From the IMG/VR virus record IMGVR_UViG_3300029267_003963, positions 1 through 39,783 of that record: DNA of 39,783 bases; one strand, written 5' to 3'. Of this stretch, positions 1 through 6,706 are shown in pieces. The position numbers were made by a program, and so were the translations under genes. Positions within the stretch are counted from its first letter, which is position 1. Every line of letters begins with the position of its first letter. This DNA is from a virus. The notes below the pieces were generated by a model that searched no databases, was not told where the DNA came from, and saw only the letters and a list, made by a program, of their open reading frames with translations.

Positions 1-17
1 ATGCGGAGGCGGAGGCC
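1..17. repeat. Terminal direct repeat, copy at left end
   Basis: Bases 1-17 are identical to bases 39767-39783, the last 17 bases of the window. An exact match placed precisely at both ends is most simply an assembly overlap of a circular or circularly permuted molecule. The operon reading leftward through 444-67 therefore probably continues into the ParB-like gene at the other end. Positions 1-66 plus 39742-39783 form a gap of about 90 bp with no gene; it contains a 6-bp GGGGCC/GGCCCC hairpin (26-31 with 48-53) without a T-run on either side. Confidence 0.8.
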
Positions 18-66
18 TTCGGGGGCGGGGCCTGGCAAGGACCCGTGGCCCCAACGAGACTTACTC

Positions 67-444
67 TCAGCGTTCAAGGCGGGCCTTGCCGTATATCAGG
101 CGGTGAAGCCATTCGAGCGGCCAGGCCCACCACGGGACATAGAATTCTTGAACGGGGGCGAAGTCGGCTCGTCCCAGTTGGACGGCGCCGGAGGCCGGGC
201 GGCAGCGCAACCACCAGCGGCACTTGCTGGCAACGCGCACGGTTAGCCGGTGGGCTCCAAGTCTCCGGTCGAGGATGTCGGCCATTTCGGCCAGCCATTG
301 TTGCGGGATATGCGGGCGTCGGCTGTCGGCGTGGTAGCGCACCACGGCGGCGGCCAGTTCGGCCAGGCGGTCCTCGTCGCAAAGCCAGCGCGGCTTGGGC
401 CCCATGGGCGGCCGCGGTCTCGCGGGGCGGTTGGTGTCGGCCAT
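67..444 (-). CDS. Hypothetical protein, 125 aa, last gene of the peptidase cassette
   Basis: I do not recognise a family. The start ATG at 444 has an AAAGG about 9 nt upstream and gives MADTNRPARP; an upstream in-frame ATG at 495 lacks this. The protein has a basic Pro/Arg-rich N-terminus, an alpha-helical middle (DEDRLAELAAAVVRYHAD), several basic and aromatic stretches, and a C-terminus rich in Trp and Tyr (WWAWPLEW) that could lie at a membrane surface. It follows the papain-like peptidase gene after an 87-bp gap holding a 6-bp hairpin (473-478 with 483-488). On a circular map the next gene in the same direction is the ParB-like gene. Function unknown. Confidence 0.7.
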   Translation of the reverse strand: MADTNRPARPRPPMGPKPRWLCDEDRLAELAAAVVRYHADSRRPHIPQQWLAEMADILDRRLGAHRLTVRVASKCRWWLRCRPASGAVQLGRADFAPVQEFYVPWWAWPLEWLHRLIYGKARLER

Positions 445-531
445 AGGTTGCACCTTTTGGACTGAGACGGCCGGCCGACGGGTCGGCCATGGCAAGCCGC
501 GGCCGTCGGCCGGCGTTTCGAGGGTGAATTA

Positions 532-1275
532 TCAGCGGCCGACGTCGGCCCCGCCGGTGTCGGCCGGCGTCGGGATCGGCAATTCATCGCTGGGGATCAG
601 CACGGACCGGACGGCCCAGGCGCCGTAGCCCCAGACAATCGAGCGTGCCCTCGCGGTGCCGAATCCCCCGTCGCCCCAGTTGCCCCAGGAGTTTAGATAG
701 ATAATCGTGTCCTCGTCTTTCAGGCCGACGGCCAGAATCGAGTGGCCGGAGTAGCCCCAGACCACGGGGAAACCCAATAGCAGCGCCGTTCCGAATTCCT
801 CCCAGCTTCCAATATCATAGAATTCGTGAATGCGGTACTTCCGCGCCTCGCGCTGCGCCTCGGCCGACGGCCGGGCGCGCCACCCCTTCGACCTCGGCCA
901 GACCGAATCTGGAGCTATCCCGTTCTCGCGGATAAAGGCCAGGTTTTGGTCAATCGAGCTTCCGGCGTCGCGTCCCCCGCTGGTCGTGTGGTACACGAAC
1001 CAGGGATTCAAGAGGACGTGGGGCAGGCCGTACAGCGCGCGGATCAGGTGGACGGCCCCCGTGGCGCTCTCCGTGGCGCAACTCCCGACCCCGTCCTGGT
1101 CTAGCACAACGGGCACCCGCGGCCGTAGGCTGATTTTCCCTATCAGGTCTCGCCAGTCGCGGCGGGGGATCACCTCGACGTGGTCGGCCAGGGGGTCGGC
1201 CCACTGGCCGAAACGGCTCTTGCGTGGCAGACAGCCGGGTTTGACCCCGGCCGGTGGGATCATCTGGTCATTCAT
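532..1275 (-). CDS. Papain-like (C1A family) cysteine peptidase
   Basis: A 247-aa protein with the full catalytic layout of papain. An oxyanion Gln (Q60) lies six residues before the nucleophile Cys (C66, in DGVGSC), the catalytic His (about H177) is in YSGHSI, and the catalytic Asn (about N194) is in LNSWGNWGDGGFG, the classical NSWG motif. There is no signal peptide and only a short N-terminal segment, so it is not obviously a zymogen. The start codon overlaps the stop of the upstream secreted-protein gene (ATGA), so the two are probably translationally coupled. C1 peptidases cleave proteins, not peptidoglycan, although the wider papain fold includes wall hydrolases (CHAP, NlpC/P60). The gene sits in the genome position where lambdoid phages keep lysis genes. 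A role in lysis, in virion entry or against host proteins is possible; which one cannot be read from the sequence. Confidence 0.9.
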   Translation of the reverse strand: MNDQMIPPAGVKPGCLPRKSRFGQWADPLADHVEVIPRRDWRDLIGKISLRPRVPVVLDQDGVGSCATESATGAVHLIRALYGLPHVLLNPWFVYHTTSGGRDAGSSIDQNLAFIRENGIAPDSVWPRSKGWRARPSAEAQREARKYRIHEFYDIGSWEEFGTALLLGFPVVWGYSGHSILAVGLKDEDTIIYLNSWGNWGDGGFGTARARSIVWGYGAWAVRSVLIPSDELPIPTPADTGGADVGR

Positions 1276-2036
1276 CGGCGGCGGCCTCCTTTCTGCGCGT
1301 ACTGTTTCAGCCGGTCGACCAGTTCGGCGGCGGTGTCCGGCGGCGGGCCCCGCTCAAAGATTCGGCCCTCAGTCCCAACCATAACCAGGTGGGGCAAAGC
1401 CTCCCCCCGGGCCAGGTCGAGGTAGGGGGCAATATCCGGAGGGACACGGCCCTCCTGGTCCAGGTCGTCGGGGTCCACTACTCGCATCACCAGGCCGGCG
1501 CGTTTCAAATATCCCGCCAGTTCCGGGCTGGCTATCAGCCGGGCCAGTTCCGGGGTCCGGTTCTGCGTCTCCTCGATCAACACGGCTCCCCATAGGTCTT
1601 GGTCGGGCGGCGGGGGCGGGGGCGGGGGCGGGGGCGGCGGAAAAGGGCCTACCGTCACCTCGTGGACGGCCAGACTCCCCACGCCCCCTTGAACGGCCAT
1701 CAACACCACGGCGGCGCGGCCGGTCGCGGTGAGGGTCACGGTCGCATAGGGCGAAACAACCCATTTTGGCTTGTTGGTCTTTTCGTCCACCTGGACCTGA
1801 ATCTCCAGGCGGCTTCGAATCGTGCCCCCCTCTTTCGGCGTCAATCGCCATTCGATCTGGGGCGGGGTGTTTTTCTGAAAGACGGCCAGGTCAATCGCCA
1901 GGCCCTCGACGGTGAAGTCGACGGCCTGGCCGGGCTCGACCTGGTCGGGGCCGATAATCGCCAATTCGGCCCGGGCCACGGCGGCGGCCAGCATAACCAC
2001 CGCCGCGGCCCCTGCTACAAAGCGCGCGGGTCTCAA
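1272..2036 (-). CDS. Secreted protein: Ig-like domain, polyproline linker, thioredoxin-fold-like domain
   Basis: I place the start at a TTG (2036) because GGAG lies 8 nt upstream and it yields a clean signal peptide: RPAR, a hydrophobic core of about 15 residues, then an ARA-E cleavage site near residue 23. An in-frame ATG at 2315 would add 93 unlikely residues overlapping the upstream gene. The mature protein has a beta-rich segment (about 24-130) that starts like planctomycete IIGPDQVEPGQ-type Ig-like domains. A run of 12-13 prolines follows, and then a C-terminal domain (about 150-254) with a thioredoxin-like pattern ending in LPHLVMVGTEGRIF, including the cis-proline position. There is no cysteine anywhere in the protein, so it cannot be a redox thioredoxin. 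It is coupled by ATGA to the papain-like peptidase and is the obvious candidate partner for it. Confidence 0.8.
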   Translation of the reverse strand: MRPARFVAGAAAVVMLAAAVARAELAIIGPDQVEPGQAVDFTVEGLAIDLAVFQKNTPPQIEWRLTPKEGGTIRSRLEIQVQVDEKTNKPKWVVSPYATVTLTATGRAAVVLMAVQGGVGSLAVHEVTVGPFPPPPPPPPPPPPDQDLWGAVLIEETQNRTPELARLIASPELAGYLKRAGLVMRVVDPDDLDQEGRVPPDIAPYLDLARGEALPHLVMVGTEGRIFERGPPPDTAAELVDRLKQYAQKGGRRR

Positions 2037-2074
2037 AATGGTTTCTCCGTGGGTTGGGTCGAGGGGCGGGCCCC

Positions 2075-2091
2075 CTCGACGTCTCCGGCGG
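2075..2091 (-). repeat. Dispersed 17-mer, copy 1 (variant)
   Basis: Minus-strand sequence CCGCCGGAGACGTCGAG, one base different from the consensus CCGCCGGAAACGTCGAG. It lies in the 70-bp gap between the stop at 2107 and the TTG start at 2036, 39 bp before that start. Confidence 0.65.
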
Positions 2092-2106
2092 GGCCGGCGG
2101 CCGGCT

Positions 2107-2388
2107 TTACTTGAAAACCAGGATAAACTCCATGATGATTGCCAGCAGTTCGCGGATAAATTCCAGGAAGCTATCCCAGTCAATTTCGGCCACGTCTTCG
2201 GTCCCGCGCAACTTGCCTTCCAAGACAAGCTGACACACCAGTTCCTCGTGGAGCGCTTCGACCAGGGCCGGCCGCCAGAGGCGGAGCCGGGCCCGGAAAC
2301 AATCGCGGCGGTCAATGTCGCCGTCGGCCGCGGCGTCGACGAGGGCTTGCCGGACTACCCGGCGCATCTCTCGGAGGTGGTCTTGCAT
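2107..2388 (-). CDS. Small protein with C-terminal hydrophobic helix, 93 aa
   Basis: Unrecognised. The start ATG at 2388 has GGAG 7 nt upstream. The N-terminal two thirds are charged and helical (MQDHLREMRRVVRQ and following), and the last 20 or so residues (about 74-92) are strongly hydrophobic with two interrupting acidic residues, ending FILVFK. That is compatible with a tail-anchored or amphipathic membrane-active helix. With the neighbouring 115-aa protein, the secreted protein and the peptidase it forms a four-gene block in the lysis position. A holin-like role is a guess from position and hydrophobicity only. Confidence 0.7.
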   Translation of the reverse strand: MQDHLREMRRVVRQALVDAAADGDIDRRDCFRARLRLWRPALVEALHEELVCQLVLEGKLRGTEDVAEIDWDSFLEFIRELLAIIMEFILVFK

Positions 2389-2450
2389 AGTCTCACTCCA
2401 GGGCAGGAAAGGAAAAAGGAAAGGGGAAGGCGGCCGGCCGTCGGCCGGTC

Positions 2451-2798
2451 TCACGTTTCGGTGGTTTCGGTGGCCGGCTCGGCGTCGGCCTCTCCCAGGC
2501 GAATTCTCAATTTGAGTTGGCCCAGAATCTTTTGCAAAATCGGCCGGAGCTTGGGCAACAGGTCGCGGAGTTCGGCGGGCAGCTTGTCGAGGTCCAGCCC
2601 CAGGCCGTCGAGCAACCCGGCGCCGTCGGCGGGCGGGTCGAGGGCCAGGTCCAGCAGAATCCCGTCCTCCTGGACGTCGGCCAGAATCTCGACGGCCAGA
2701 ATGGCCAGGTGGCCGAACCAGTCGGCCGTGTTCTGGACACTGTCGGCGGCGGCTCCGGCGTGCATGGCGGCATAGGCCGCGGAGTCTCTAATTCTCAT
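2451..2798 (-). CDS. Hypothetical amphipathic helical protein, 115 aa, first gene of peptidase cassette
   Basis: The start ATG at 2798 has GGAG 8 nt upstream, within the GGAGCCC leader seen at several other starts. The protein is helix-rich: a central segment (about residues 24-55) is hydrophobic but studded with acids, then comes a leucine-rich stretch (LLDGLGLDLDKLPAELRDLL) and an acidic Thr/Glu tail. There is no clear transmembrane segment. It is the first gene after the terminators of the early region, so a promoter for the cassette is expected between 2799 and 3168. Function unknown. Confidence 0.7.
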   Translation of the reverse strand: MRIRDSAAYAAMHAGAAADSVQNTADWFGHLAILAVEILADVQEDGILLDLALDPPADGAGLLDGLGLDLDKLPAELRDLLPKLRPILQKILGQLKLRIRLGEADAEPATETTET

Positions 2799-2839
2799 CG
2801 CGTGGGCTCCGGTGGTTGGGAAGTGGGAAAGCTGCTTAC

Positions 2840-2856
2840 CTCGACGTTTCCGGCGG
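2840..2856 (-). repeat. Dispersed 17-mer, copy 2
   Basis: Exact minus-strand CCGCCGGAAACGTCGAG in the intergenic region, 42 bp before the start of the 115-aa gene at 2798. Confidence 0.8.
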
Positions 2857-2905
2857 TGGCCCCTCGGCGGCGGTCCGGCGTCTCGCCGGCTGGCCGTTCC
2901 CGGCG

Positions 2906-2950
2906 CTCGTGCGGCAGCACGAATTAGAAAACCTCGCGCGGCAGCGCGAA
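2906..2950 (-). other. Twin covarying stem-loops
   Basis: Two hairpins lie side by side: TCGTGC-GGCA-GCACGA (2907-2922) and TCGCGC-GGCA-GCGCGA (2934-2949). Both have a 6-bp perfect stem and the same 4-nt loop. The stems differ by a compensated change (T-A in one, C-G in the other), which favours a selected RNA structure over chance. On the minus strand the first one read (2949-2934) is followed by GGTTTTCTAATT, so it could be a second terminator. A related hairpin (18874-18889) precedes the gene starting at 18865. Confidence 0.6.
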
Positions 2951-2993
2951 CCAAGAAGAACCGGGGCCGGGTTGGAGCCGTCCCGGCCCCGGT
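2950..2993 (-). terminator. Strong hairpin terminator at end of early operon
   Basis: A 12-bp perfect inverted repeat (2960-2971 with 2982-2993, arms ACCGGGGCCGGG and CCCGGCCCCGGT) has a 10-nt loop. Read on the minus strand the stem is followed by TTCTTCTTGG, a U-rich tail, so this fits an intrinsic terminator for transcripts coming through 3169. The rest of the 370-bp gap 2799-3168 holds another 8-bp hairpin (3035-3057), the twin stem-loops, one 17-mer copy and a possible promoter, but no gene. Confidence 0.7.
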
Positions 2994-3135
2994 GGTGCAT
3001 CCCGGCGTCGGGCGGCCGGGCGTTTCGTCCTGCGCGTTTCCACGCGAGGGGTGGGAACGTGAGGGGGTCGCGGTTGGGCGGGCTGTTGGCTCCACAGTAG
3101 CCCCCGGCGGGAAAGGAAAGCGGCAAAGTCGCTCT

Positions 3136-3166
3136 ATTCTTCTTAATAGGACAAACGCGGGCAAAA
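3136..3166 (-). promoter_or_regulatory. Possible promoter, TTTTGCCCG type, site A
   Basis: In an AT-rich patch just after the stop at 3169 the minus strand reads TTTTGCCCG (3166-3158). The TTGCCC hexamer is exactly 17 bp from AAGAAT (3141-3136), a 4/6 match to a -10 box. The same TTTTGCCCG with the same 17-bp spacing occurs at 34274-34244. The weak hexamers and the terminators lying downstream keep confidence low; those terminators would require antitermination or leakage. Confidence 0.3.
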
Positions 3167-3168
3167 CC

Positions 3169-3432
3169 TTAGCGGCGCGTCAGTTTTAAGAGCCGGAGGC
3201 AGTCGCGGGCCAGGCGCCGGACGGCCTTCTGGTCGTGTCGGGCCAGGCGCAGGGCGCGGCGTTGGATCGTCCGCCGCTGGCTGGGCCAGGGCGGCGTGGG
3301 CTCGCGGTCAAGGCCCATAAGTTGGTGGAGCTTCTGGACTTCCGCCAACAGGAGGCGGGCGTTCTCGCGGTGGTCGACCGTCGGGTCGTCGACGGCCAGG
3401 AGGCAATCCTCGCGGAGCTTTTGCAGGTTCAT
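3169..3432 (-). CDS. Hypothetical basic helical protein, 87 aa, last gene of early operon
   Basis: The start ATG at 3432 overlaps the stop of the amino-methyltransferase (ATGA). The N-terminal half is a regular helix (NLQKLREDCLLAVDD...NARLLLAEVQKLHQL) and the C-terminal half is very basic (QRRTIQRRALRLARHDQKAVRR), so nucleic-acid contact is plausible. No family recognised. It ends just before the hairpin-rich 2799-3168 gap. Confidence 0.75.
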   Translation of the reverse strand: MNLQKLREDCLLAVDDPTVDHRENARLLLAEVQKLHQLMGLDREPTPPWPSQRRTIQRRALRLARHDQKAVRRLARDCLRLLKLTRR

Positions 3433-4208
3433 CGCGTCCCCATTTCGTGAATCGCGGCCAGGAGGGCCAGGCGTTGCAGGCGGTCCATGCGGCGTAGCTC
3501 GCCGGCCAGGTGGTCGAGGTAGCCGGCCACCACGTCGCAAGCCACGGCGCGGCGGCCCAGGTCGCGCGCGGCCAGCGTGTAGGGGCCACACCCGCAACAG
3601 GGCTCGACCACCAGGTCGCCGGGCGCGGTCACCACGCGCAACAGGTCCCGGCACAACGCGACCGGCTTGGGGCTGGGGTGGTTATCATTCGAGGGCCGCG
3701 GGTGGCGAAGCACGTTGGGCACGTCGCGGTCAAAGATCCGCGGCGTCCCCTTCCCGGCGTGCAAAATAAGTTCGTGCTGAACCCGGAACCCGTTGCCCAG
3801 GCCGAAACTCTCCTTGTCCCAGACCAGCATATTGCAGAGGCGAAGGTTGCAACTCTCGACGGCGCCGGCCAGGTGGGGCCACTGTCGCCAGTCGATCCAG
3901 CAAAGCAGACTGGCCCCGTCGACCATTCGAGGGACCAGCAGGCGGAGCAACTCGCGGACGAACCAGACAAAACCCACGGTGGTCATCTGGTCGTTTTCTA
4001 TCGGCCGGGCGTTCCAGCGCTGGCCGCGGACCATTGCCCCGGACCGGCTCTTGGTGGCCTCCGTCCTGGCCCCGGAGGCATAAGGCGGATCAATGCAAAC
4101 GGCGGCCACGGGCGGCGTCTCCGGCCGCTCCGTCCAGAGGCCCCGGAACACGTCCAGCGCGTCGCCGTAGAAAAGCAAGGCCGTCTCGTCTTGGTGGTAG
4201 GGGTGCAT
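3429..4208 (-). CDS. DNA N4-cytosine/N6-adenine methyltransferase (PF01555 type)
   Basis: A 259-aa SAM-dependent amino-methyltransferase. Motif IV is DPPY (residues 40-43, in VCIDPPYASG). A conserved HPSPKPVAL segment (motif X-like) precedes VVEPCCGCGPYTLA (about residue 210), the SAM-binding motif I with Cys in place of the usual D/F residues. This order (DPPY first, SAM loop last) is the beta class, which usually acts without a fixed cleavage partner in phages. No restriction endonuclease gene was recognised nearby, so an orphan, self-protective or regulatory methylase is likely. The start ATG at 4208 has only a weak ribosome site. Target base and sequence cannot be told. Confidence 0.9.
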   Translation of the reverse strand: MHPYHQDETALLFYGDALDVFRGLWTERPETPPVAAVCIDPPYASGARTEATKSRSGAMVRGQRWNARPIENDQMTTVGFVWFVRELLRLLVPRMVDGASLLCWIDWRQWPHLAGAVESCNLRLCNMLVWDKESFGLGNGFRVQHELILHAGKGTPRIFDRDVPNVLRHPRPSNDNHPSPKPVALCRDLLRVVTAPGDLVVEPCCGCGPYTLAARDLGRRAVACDVVAGYLDHLAGELRRMDRLQRLALLAAIHEMGTR

Positions 4209-4252
4209 GTTTTGCTTCGAGTTTCCACGCGAGGAGTAAAGGCTGGGGGTCC

Positions 4253-4483
4253 TCAGGGCTGGACAATCTCCGGGCCCTTGGCCTGGCCGTTTTCGGCGGC
4301 GGGCTTGGAGTCGTGGGCCAGGGCCAACCAGCCGGTAACCGCCCCATCAATGAGTCGGACGTGGGTGGGGACCAGGCAAATAAGGTCCCTTTCCTCCACC
4401 TGGGCCTCCTGCAAGAACTGGGCCAGGACTAGGGGCAACGGCGGCGGGCGGGTGGGGTCGCATTGGAAGACTATCGCTTTCAC
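4253..4483 (-). CDS. Hypothetical protein, 76 aa
   Basis: I choose the GTG at 4483 because AAAGGA lies 10 nt upstream within the leader CGAAAGGACCCC shared with other starts. The protein begins VKAIVFQCDP, has an amphipathic helix (PLVLAQFLQEAQVEERDLI) and a beta-like stretch ending at ALAHDSKPAAENG. It overlaps the 3' part of the HTH gene by 137 nt in another frame, which is unusual. One of the two may be shorter than drawn. The 44-bp gap to 4208 holds a GTTTCCACGCGAGG sequence also present at 3036-3049. Confidence 0.5.
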   Translation of the reverse strand: MKAIVFQCDPTRPPPLPLVLAQFLQEAQVEERDLICLVPTHVRLIDGAVTGWLALAHDSKPAAENGQAKGPEIVQP

Positions 4484-4697
4484 GGTCGGGGGTCCTTTCG
4501 AGTTGGCGGCGGAGGGCGGCCCAGCGGCGGCCCAGGCGAATGTTGCGGACGGTGAACACGGCCAGGCCAAAGCGGCGGGCCAGGGGCGCGTCGTCGGCCG
4601 GGCCGCGGGCGGCGCGGATAATCTCCGCGGCTTGCGCGGGGGTCAGGCGGGCCGTCCCACAACCCCGGGACCGGCCCCAGTCGGTTTCGAGGTTCAT
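4347..4697 (-). CDS. Helix-turn-helix DNA-binding protein, 116 aa
   Basis: The start ATG at 4697 overlaps the preceding stop (ATGA). Residues about 18-65 form a homeodomain-like HTH: a first helix LTPAQAAEIIRAAR, then LARRFGLAVFTVRNI as the turn and recognition helix, then GRRWAALRR. Similar HTHs occur in phage regulators and in proteins linked to HNH endonucleases. From about residue 70 on the sequence is low-complexity Pro/Gly and overlaps the 76-aa gene, so the real C-terminus may be shorter. It is one of few candidate transcription regulators in the genome, since no classical repressor was found. Confidence 0.65.
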   Translation of the reverse strand: MNLETDWGRSRGCGTARLTPAQAAEIIRAARGPADDAPLARRFGLAVFTVRNIRLGRRWAALRRQLERTPDRESDSLPMRPHPPAAVAPSPGPVLAGGPGGGKGPYLPGPHPRPTH

Positions 4698-5176
4698 GCG
4701 TAGCCGTCCGGATCGGCGGCCGGATCGCATCCGTCCACCTCGACCTCGTGTTCCAGTTGGCCCCGCAACTCCTCTTCCAGGCCGTAGACGTGGAAGGGCC
4801 GGTCGCGGAGCCTGGCGGCGGCGGCCCGGGCGGTGGCCTCGGTGCAAGGGGTCAGGGCGTAGAGGCTCCCGGGGGCCACCAGCTTGGTAAAGGCTCCGCG
4901 GCCGGCGGCGGCCGGCACGTCGACGCGCAGCAGGCCGGGAACCAGGCTGGAATCGGGCGACACCCGGCCGGCCAGCCGGGCGTGGCCCATCAACTCGACA
5001 ATCGCCCAGACGGCCACGGTATGGGGCTGGGGCGGGGCGGGGTGGTCTTCGTGCATTGGCAGAATTCCTCCATCATCATAGGCGAAGTGGGTAGCGGTCT
5101 GCGGTCCGTCGGCCCGGGTGTAATACACCCGGCCGGCGGCGTCGCGGTGTACGGACAAAAAAACGCGGCCAGTCAT
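4694..5176 (-). CDS. Conserved-type phage protein, 160 aa
   Basis: No named family. The core (about residues 53-125) reads VAVWAIVELMGHARLAGRV, then RVDVP, FTKLVAPGSLYALTPCTEATARAAA. I associate this pattern with small uncharacterised proteins of many tailed phages, but cannot attach a function to it. The N-terminus is beta-rich (RVFLSVHRDAAGRVYYTRA) and the C-terminus acidic. It starts 3 nt after the cytosine methyltransferase stop, so it is part of the same operon. Confidence 0.75.
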   Translation of the reverse strand: MTGRVFLSVHRDAAGRVYYTRADGPQTATHFAYDDGGILPMHEDHPAPPQPHTVAVWAIVELMGHARLAGRVSPDSSLVPGLLRVDVPAAAGRGAFTKLVAPGSLYALTPCTEATARAAAARLRDRPFHVYGLEEELRGQLEHEVEVDGCDPAADPDGYA

Positions 5177-5179
5177 CGC

Positions 5180-6706
5180 TCAGGCGGCCTGTAAAATCGT
5201 GCGGCAGAGGGCCTCGGCCACGGGCGGGCAGACGGAGTTGCCCACCTGGCGGACGCGCTCGGCCTTGGTTCCAAACAGTTGGTATCCGGCCGGAAAGCCC
5301 TGGGCGGCGAGTAGCTCGTCCACGTCGAGCATCCGGAAGCCGACGTCGACGACCCCCAGTTCGTGCATCGTGGCAATCAGGGATTGGGCGGCGGCGGTTC
5401 CGGCGGTGCCCAGCAGCAAGCGGACCGACGGGAAGCGGGCAGCCCGGGCGACCCCGGGACACACCAGGCCGAATCGGTGGCGGGTCGTAATCGTGCCCAG
5501 CGGTCCCGACACTCCCGCGGCCCTGCCGGTGCCGAAGTATTTGGTTAGGAAGGGGACGACCAGGCTGTGGCCGTTCTTGGCGGTCAGCGTGGCCAGCGGG
5601 TCGGACGGCGACCGGCTGCGGTCATCGTCGCCCCCGTGGTTAATGGCCAGCAGGTAGGGAACGGCCAGGGCGCCGGCCCCGTGCGAGGTCACCGCGGGAA
5701 GCGGCGCGGCCGGGTCGTGCGTCCGCGGGGCCTGGCCCGGGCGCTCGCCAAAGTTGGGGACCAGGTAGGGACAGGCCAGGGCGTAGCGGTTCTGTGTGTC
5801 GAGCGTCGGCAGCGGGTCGCCCGGGCGGTAGTTGCGCCGGTCCCCGTCAGGCCCGTTGTGGTACTGGGAGAGCAAGGGCACACAGAGCGCGTGGTGGCCC
5901 GCACGGGCGGTAATCGTCGGCAGCGGGTCGCCGGCGCTCCGCGCGTCCATGTTGCGGCGGAGGGTCACGGCAAACGGCCCTACAAACTTCCGGAGGCCCG
6001 TTTCTATCCGGCGGAGCGTCTTGTCGGCCAGCGGCCGCTTTCGGCTGAAAATCGACGGGCAGGGCTTCGACCAGTCGATAATGCCCGCGGCCGGTCGCCA
6101 TTGGTCGCGGGAGTGCGTGGGGTCGGGCCAGGGAATGGCGCGGCGGCTTTGCTGGCGGCGGGCGACCACGAAAAGGCGGGTCCGGTTGGTGGCGGCCCCG
6201 TAGTCGGCCGCGTTGAGTAGCTGGTGGTCGACCTGGTAGCCCAGGCTTTCCAGGGCACGAATCCAGGCCCGGAAGGTGTCGCCGGCGCGCTTCTTGTCGG
6301 GCCGGCCGCGGCCGTCGAGGGGGCCCCAGTTGCGAAACTCGCGGACGTTCTCCACGATCACCCACCTCGGCCGCTTGGCCTCGGCCCAGGCGCAAACGTG
6401 CCAGGGCGTGGCCCTCTTCTGGTCGTCGATCGGCTGGCCGCCCCGGGCGATTGAGTGGTGGGTACACTCGGGGGCCGCAAGCAGAATGTCGAGCTCGGGC
6501 AGGGTGCGGTCGTTGCGCGGGTCGACGTCGTCTATCCGGGCGCAGATATGGCGGGTCTCGGGGTGGTTGGCCTGGTGGGAATAGACGGCCGGCCGCCAGT
6601 GGTTGACGGCCAGGCAGACGTCGACCCCGGCGGCCGCGGCCCCGGTGGTGAATCCCCCGGCCCCGCAAAACAGGTCGGCGGCGCGCTTTCTGGCGGTGCG
6701 TTTCAT
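5180..6706 (-). CDS. DNA C5-cytosine methyltransferase
   Basis: A 508-aa protein. Motif I is DLFCGAGGFT (11-20). Motif IV is APECTHHS with nucleophile C81, the PEC variant found in a subset of phage enzymes instead of PPCQ. Motif VI is ENV (119-121), the motif VIII-like segment NRTRLFVV (about 174-181), and the C-terminal motif X is VGNSV (about 488). The start ATG at 6706 overlaps the preceding stop (ATGA) and has AAGGGGA upstream. The region between motifs VIII and X holds about five repeats of a unit beginning PLxT(I/L)T and ending in a hydrophobic xxPxL stretch. This is the place of the target-recognition domain. It would methylate cytosine in phage and perhaps host DNA; no partner nuclease is recognised. 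Confidence 0.93.
   Translation of the reverse strand: MKRTARKRAADLFCGAGGFTTGAAAAGVDVCLAVNHWRPAVYSHQANHPETRHICARIDDVDPRNDRTLPELDILLAAPECTHHSIARGGQPIDDQKRATPWHVCAWAEAKRPRWVIVENVREFRNWGPLDGRGRPDKKRAGDTFRAWIRALESLGYQVDHQLLNAADYGAATNRTRLFVVARRQQSRRAIPWPDPTHSRDQWRPAAGIIDWSKPCPSIFSRKRPLADKTLRRIETGLRKFVGPFAVTLRRNMDARSAGDPLPTITARAGHHALCVPLLSQYHNGPDGDRRNYRPGDPLPTLDTQNRYALACPYLVPNFGERPGQAPRTHDPAAPLPAVTSHGAGALAVPYLLAINHGGDDDRSRSPSDPLATLTAKNGHSLVVPFLTKYFGTGRAAGVSGPLGTITTRHRFGLVCPGVARAARFPSVRLLLGTAGTAAAQSLIATMHELGVVDVGFRMLDVDELLAAQGFPAGYQLFGTKAERVRQVGNSVCPPVAEALCRTILQAA

Noticed and set aside
1272-2036. Redox-active thioredoxin that would regulate the peptidase cysteine
   Set aside because: The protein has no cysteine at all, so only the fold resemblance remains.
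2836-3126. Minus-strand 96-aa frame in the hairpin-rich gap
   Set aside because: It would run through the terminator and twin hairpins, has no ribosome site and an Arg/Pro/Cys-rich composition.
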